Shown here: positions 62,214 to 64,000 of the stretch, piece by piece
Position numbering within the stretch: the first letter of the stretch is position 1
How the letters are laid out: each line of letters begins with the position of its first letter
Assembly: GCA_033439295.1 (NCBI GenBank)
Contig: JAVTLE010000023.1
Span: forward strand, 1,834,530 to 1,898,529
Reading direction: 5' to 3'
DNA from: Deuterostichococcus epilithicus
Taxonomy: Eukaryota; Chlorophyta; Trebouxiophyceae; Prasiolales; Stichococcaceae
DNA: 64,000 nt
Notes under the pieces: generated by a model
Databases searched by the model: none
The model's input: only the letters and a program-made list of their open reading frames with translations
What the model was told of the DNA's origin: nothing
Program-made: the position numbers and the translations under genes

Positions 62214-63128
62214 ATGTCTTTCAGTTGCAGCGTGCAGAGCCTGCACATGCGCAGCGCGATCGCAGGCGTCAGCGTCTCACACACCTGCTCAGCTGCCAGC
62301 AGGGCCGTGCGGCCAGCGGTGCTGCAGATCAAGGCAGCCCAGGCCCTCCAGGGCAAGGTGAGGGAGCAGCGTGCCTTGTGTTCGACGGACCTGTGGGCGC
62401 CGGGGCTCGGTTCGTGCGCAACCGAACGTGGAGTTTGACCCGCAAAAAGCTCGCCAAGGTGTTCGGCCATCAGTAGAGCGACAGGCTGGCTTTGCTGGGC
62501 GCAACATGCGGCGGTGCCCCCAGCCCACCAGCTGTATTGGTTTCCTCATTTGGTAGGCTCTGCTGTACTTCAGTAGCGGCCCTGACGCAACAGCCATGTC
62601 ATTCCTGCCTGCCTGCCATGCAGGTGGTGTCGGCGAAGAACGCAAACACCATCATAGTCAACTACGACTCCTTCAAGGAGCACAAATTGTACCGGAAGCG
62701 CGTGCGCAGCACCAGCCGCATCGTTGCACACGACGAGGAGGGCCGTGCGAGCGCCGGAGACTACGTGCGCATTGTGCCGTGCCGACCAGTCAGCAAGACA
62801 AAGCGCTTCCGGTTGGACGCCATCATCAAGAAGTTCGAGTACCTTGTGGACGAGCAGACAGGCGAAGTGGCGGCTCTCGGTGCGCATTGCGCGGAAATTG
62901 CCGATGAGCAGTCGCAATCAGGGCAGGCCCCGCAGCCTGCTTCGTCTGTCACAATCCGGACAAATCACTGATCTCAGACCTTGTACGGCAGTCTGCACAC
63001 ACGTAAACTTAACTGTCCTTCACCTCCACTGGTTTTGCTGTGCAGGCAACTACGAGGAGGACCCAGCCCAGAGCGTGGAGCAGGACAGCCAGGAGGAGCT
63101 GGGCATCCCGGCGGAGCAGCTGGCATGA
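62214..63128 (+). CDS. RPS17: Plastid 30S ribosomal protein uS17
   Basis: Three exons, 62214-62357, 62624-62879 and 63046-63128, total 483 nt (160 residues) and join in phase. Residues 1 to about 40 are a Ser/Ala/Val-rich transit peptide (MSFSCSVQSLHMRSAIAGVS). The mature domain is the bacterial-type uS17 OB fold: ALQGKVVSAKNANTIIVNYD, SRIVAHDEEGRASAGDYVRI and CRPVSKTKRFRLDAIIKKFE, where bacterial S17 reads ECRPLSKTK. It binds 16S rRNA early in small-subunit assembly. After the fold there is an acidic tail of about 40 residues (EEDPAQSVEQDSQEELGIPA) that bacterial S17 lacks. It is divergent from UROD. Confidence 0.93.
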
Positions 63129-64000
63129 GCTCGCTGAGTCCGCCAGCTGCAGCAGCGTAGGGCAGTGCTAACCAGGACGTCGGGGGTATCGCAGGACATG
63201 CATCGGTTGCAACGCAGTCATAGCGGGGAGGGGCAGGAAAACGCCAACAAATGTAGACCTCCTGGCTACTGAGTGCCACGGTTTCATCAACCTTGTGGGC
63301 ACGCAGCAGCGCTGAAGTCGTGTGGCTGTGGTTGACATTGTATCTGGCGAAGGCAGTCTATCGCGTCACCGGGCTGCTGCAGATGCTGCGTGTGCGAACT
63401 CTGAAACCCCACGATCTGGCAAAAATTGCATCAGCTGCTTCTTGGCCATGCCAGATCCAAGGTGCAGGAAGTAGGTGGCTGCAGCACTCTGAGACTGTAG
63501 GTCTTGTAGACTGCAGCAGTCCCTGGGCAGAGATCGAGTTCGGGCCTTGCAGTTCCTAGTGCTTTAGAACACGGCATGCGGCGGCGGCGGCGGCGGCTAC
63601 TTCTATGTGTGGCGTGCGGTTGTGACTGCTGGTGCGCCATCCGCTGTGAGTGTGAAGATATTTGTGCGCTTTCTGCCCGCTGTCCATCAATCGAATCTCC
63701 GAGTTTGGCGGAAAATCAGGTGGGAGCACAGATTTGCCCAGCGGTGAGTACGGACCCTCGACCAAACTGGCGGCTCGGGGGAAGGGGAGGCCTTGCAAAC
63801 CATTAGGCTTTGTCCTGCCAGTAAGGACACACCTTTCAGAACAAACATGCAGACTGCAGCGTGAACTCTGCACTGAGTTGCTGGCACCCGAGGAGACGAC
63901 ATTCCGTACATACCTATATCTCGAATGCGCTTGTTCCTGCAGCTGACTCACAGTCATGTCGAGACAATTTCAGCAAACGCAATGCGCAGGATGGCCACGT
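63129..64000. other. Region downstream of uS17
   Basis: The first few hundred bases should be the uS17 3' UTR. A GCG repeat lies at 63579-63597. Beyond that, a possible donor (GGTGAGTACGG, about 63743) hints at a spliced gene continuing to the right, but I found no recognisable coding sequence before the window ends. Confidence 0.35.
63579..63597. repeat. (GCG)n triplet run
   Basis: About six GCG units in non-coding sequence downstream of uS17. Confidence 0.85.

Noticed and set aside
6560-63128. TGTAA as a general poly(A) signal to place all transcript ends
   Set aside because: A plausible copy exists after only a few genes (for example RPL23); most stops lack one nearby, so it was not used for annotation.

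Overview
This is nuclear DNA of a green alga, most likely a trebouxiophyte (Chlorella/Coccomyxa-like). The genes are split by many short introns of roughly 80-560 bp, GC content is fairly high, and the proteins are plant-type nuclear-encoded organelle proteins: chloroplast FtsY, plastid uS17, plastid-type UROD and FAD synthetase, mitochondrial ACP, OXA1 and AFG3. No prokaryotic operon, CRISPR array, IS element or viral fossil was recognised. The species cannot be named from the sequence alone.

Eighteen genes are supported. From left to right: partial sulfotransferase (-), mitochondrial m-AAA protease AFG3/FtsH (+), cytosolic ribosomal protein uL14/RPL23 (-), OXA1 insertase (+), a large DDB1/CPSF-A beta-propeller protein (-), a green-lineage protein resembling bacterial YaaW (+), mitochondrial acyl carrier protein (-), a BOU/carnitine-acylcarnitine-type mitochondrial carrier (+), TM9SF nonaspanin (-), a small type I membrane protein (+), a DNA polymerase delta-like protein (-), FAD synthetase (+), SBDS with a long C-terminal extension (-), pyrroline-5-carboxylate reductase (+), a protein with three Tudor-like modules (-), chloroplast FtsY (-), uroporphyrinogen decarboxylase (-) and plastid ribosomal protein uS17 (+).

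The layout is strikingly regular. The first fifteen genes alternate strand without exception, so each gene is head-to-head with one neighbour and tail-to-tail with the other. The divergent gaps measure about 330-640 bp between start codons, most near 400 bp. Several neighbours share an organelle: AFG3 and OXA1 act in the mitochondrial inner membrane, mitochondrial ACP is divergent from a mitochondrial carrier, and UROD is divergent from plastid uS17.

The most interesting locus is the polymerase at 33145-42140. It aligns end to end with the catalytic subunit of DNA polymerase delta, including the N-terminal domain and both C-terminal cysteine modules. However, key residues of the exonuclease (Exo I Glu, Exo III Asp) and of the polymerase (first Asp of YGDTDS, here Gln) are replaced. 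It looks like a full-length pseudo-polymerase under selection for structure rather than catalysis. Other notable features are two adjacent microexons (18 and 17 nt) in the TM9SF gene, four apparent GC-AG introns, a minisatellite carrying tRNA-D-arm-like boxes inside the polymerase gene, exon-like decoy repeats in the carrier gene, and the unusual tail of SBDS.

Exon boundaries were read by eye from splice consensus, reading-phase agreement and remembered family sequences. No alignment or transcript data were available.
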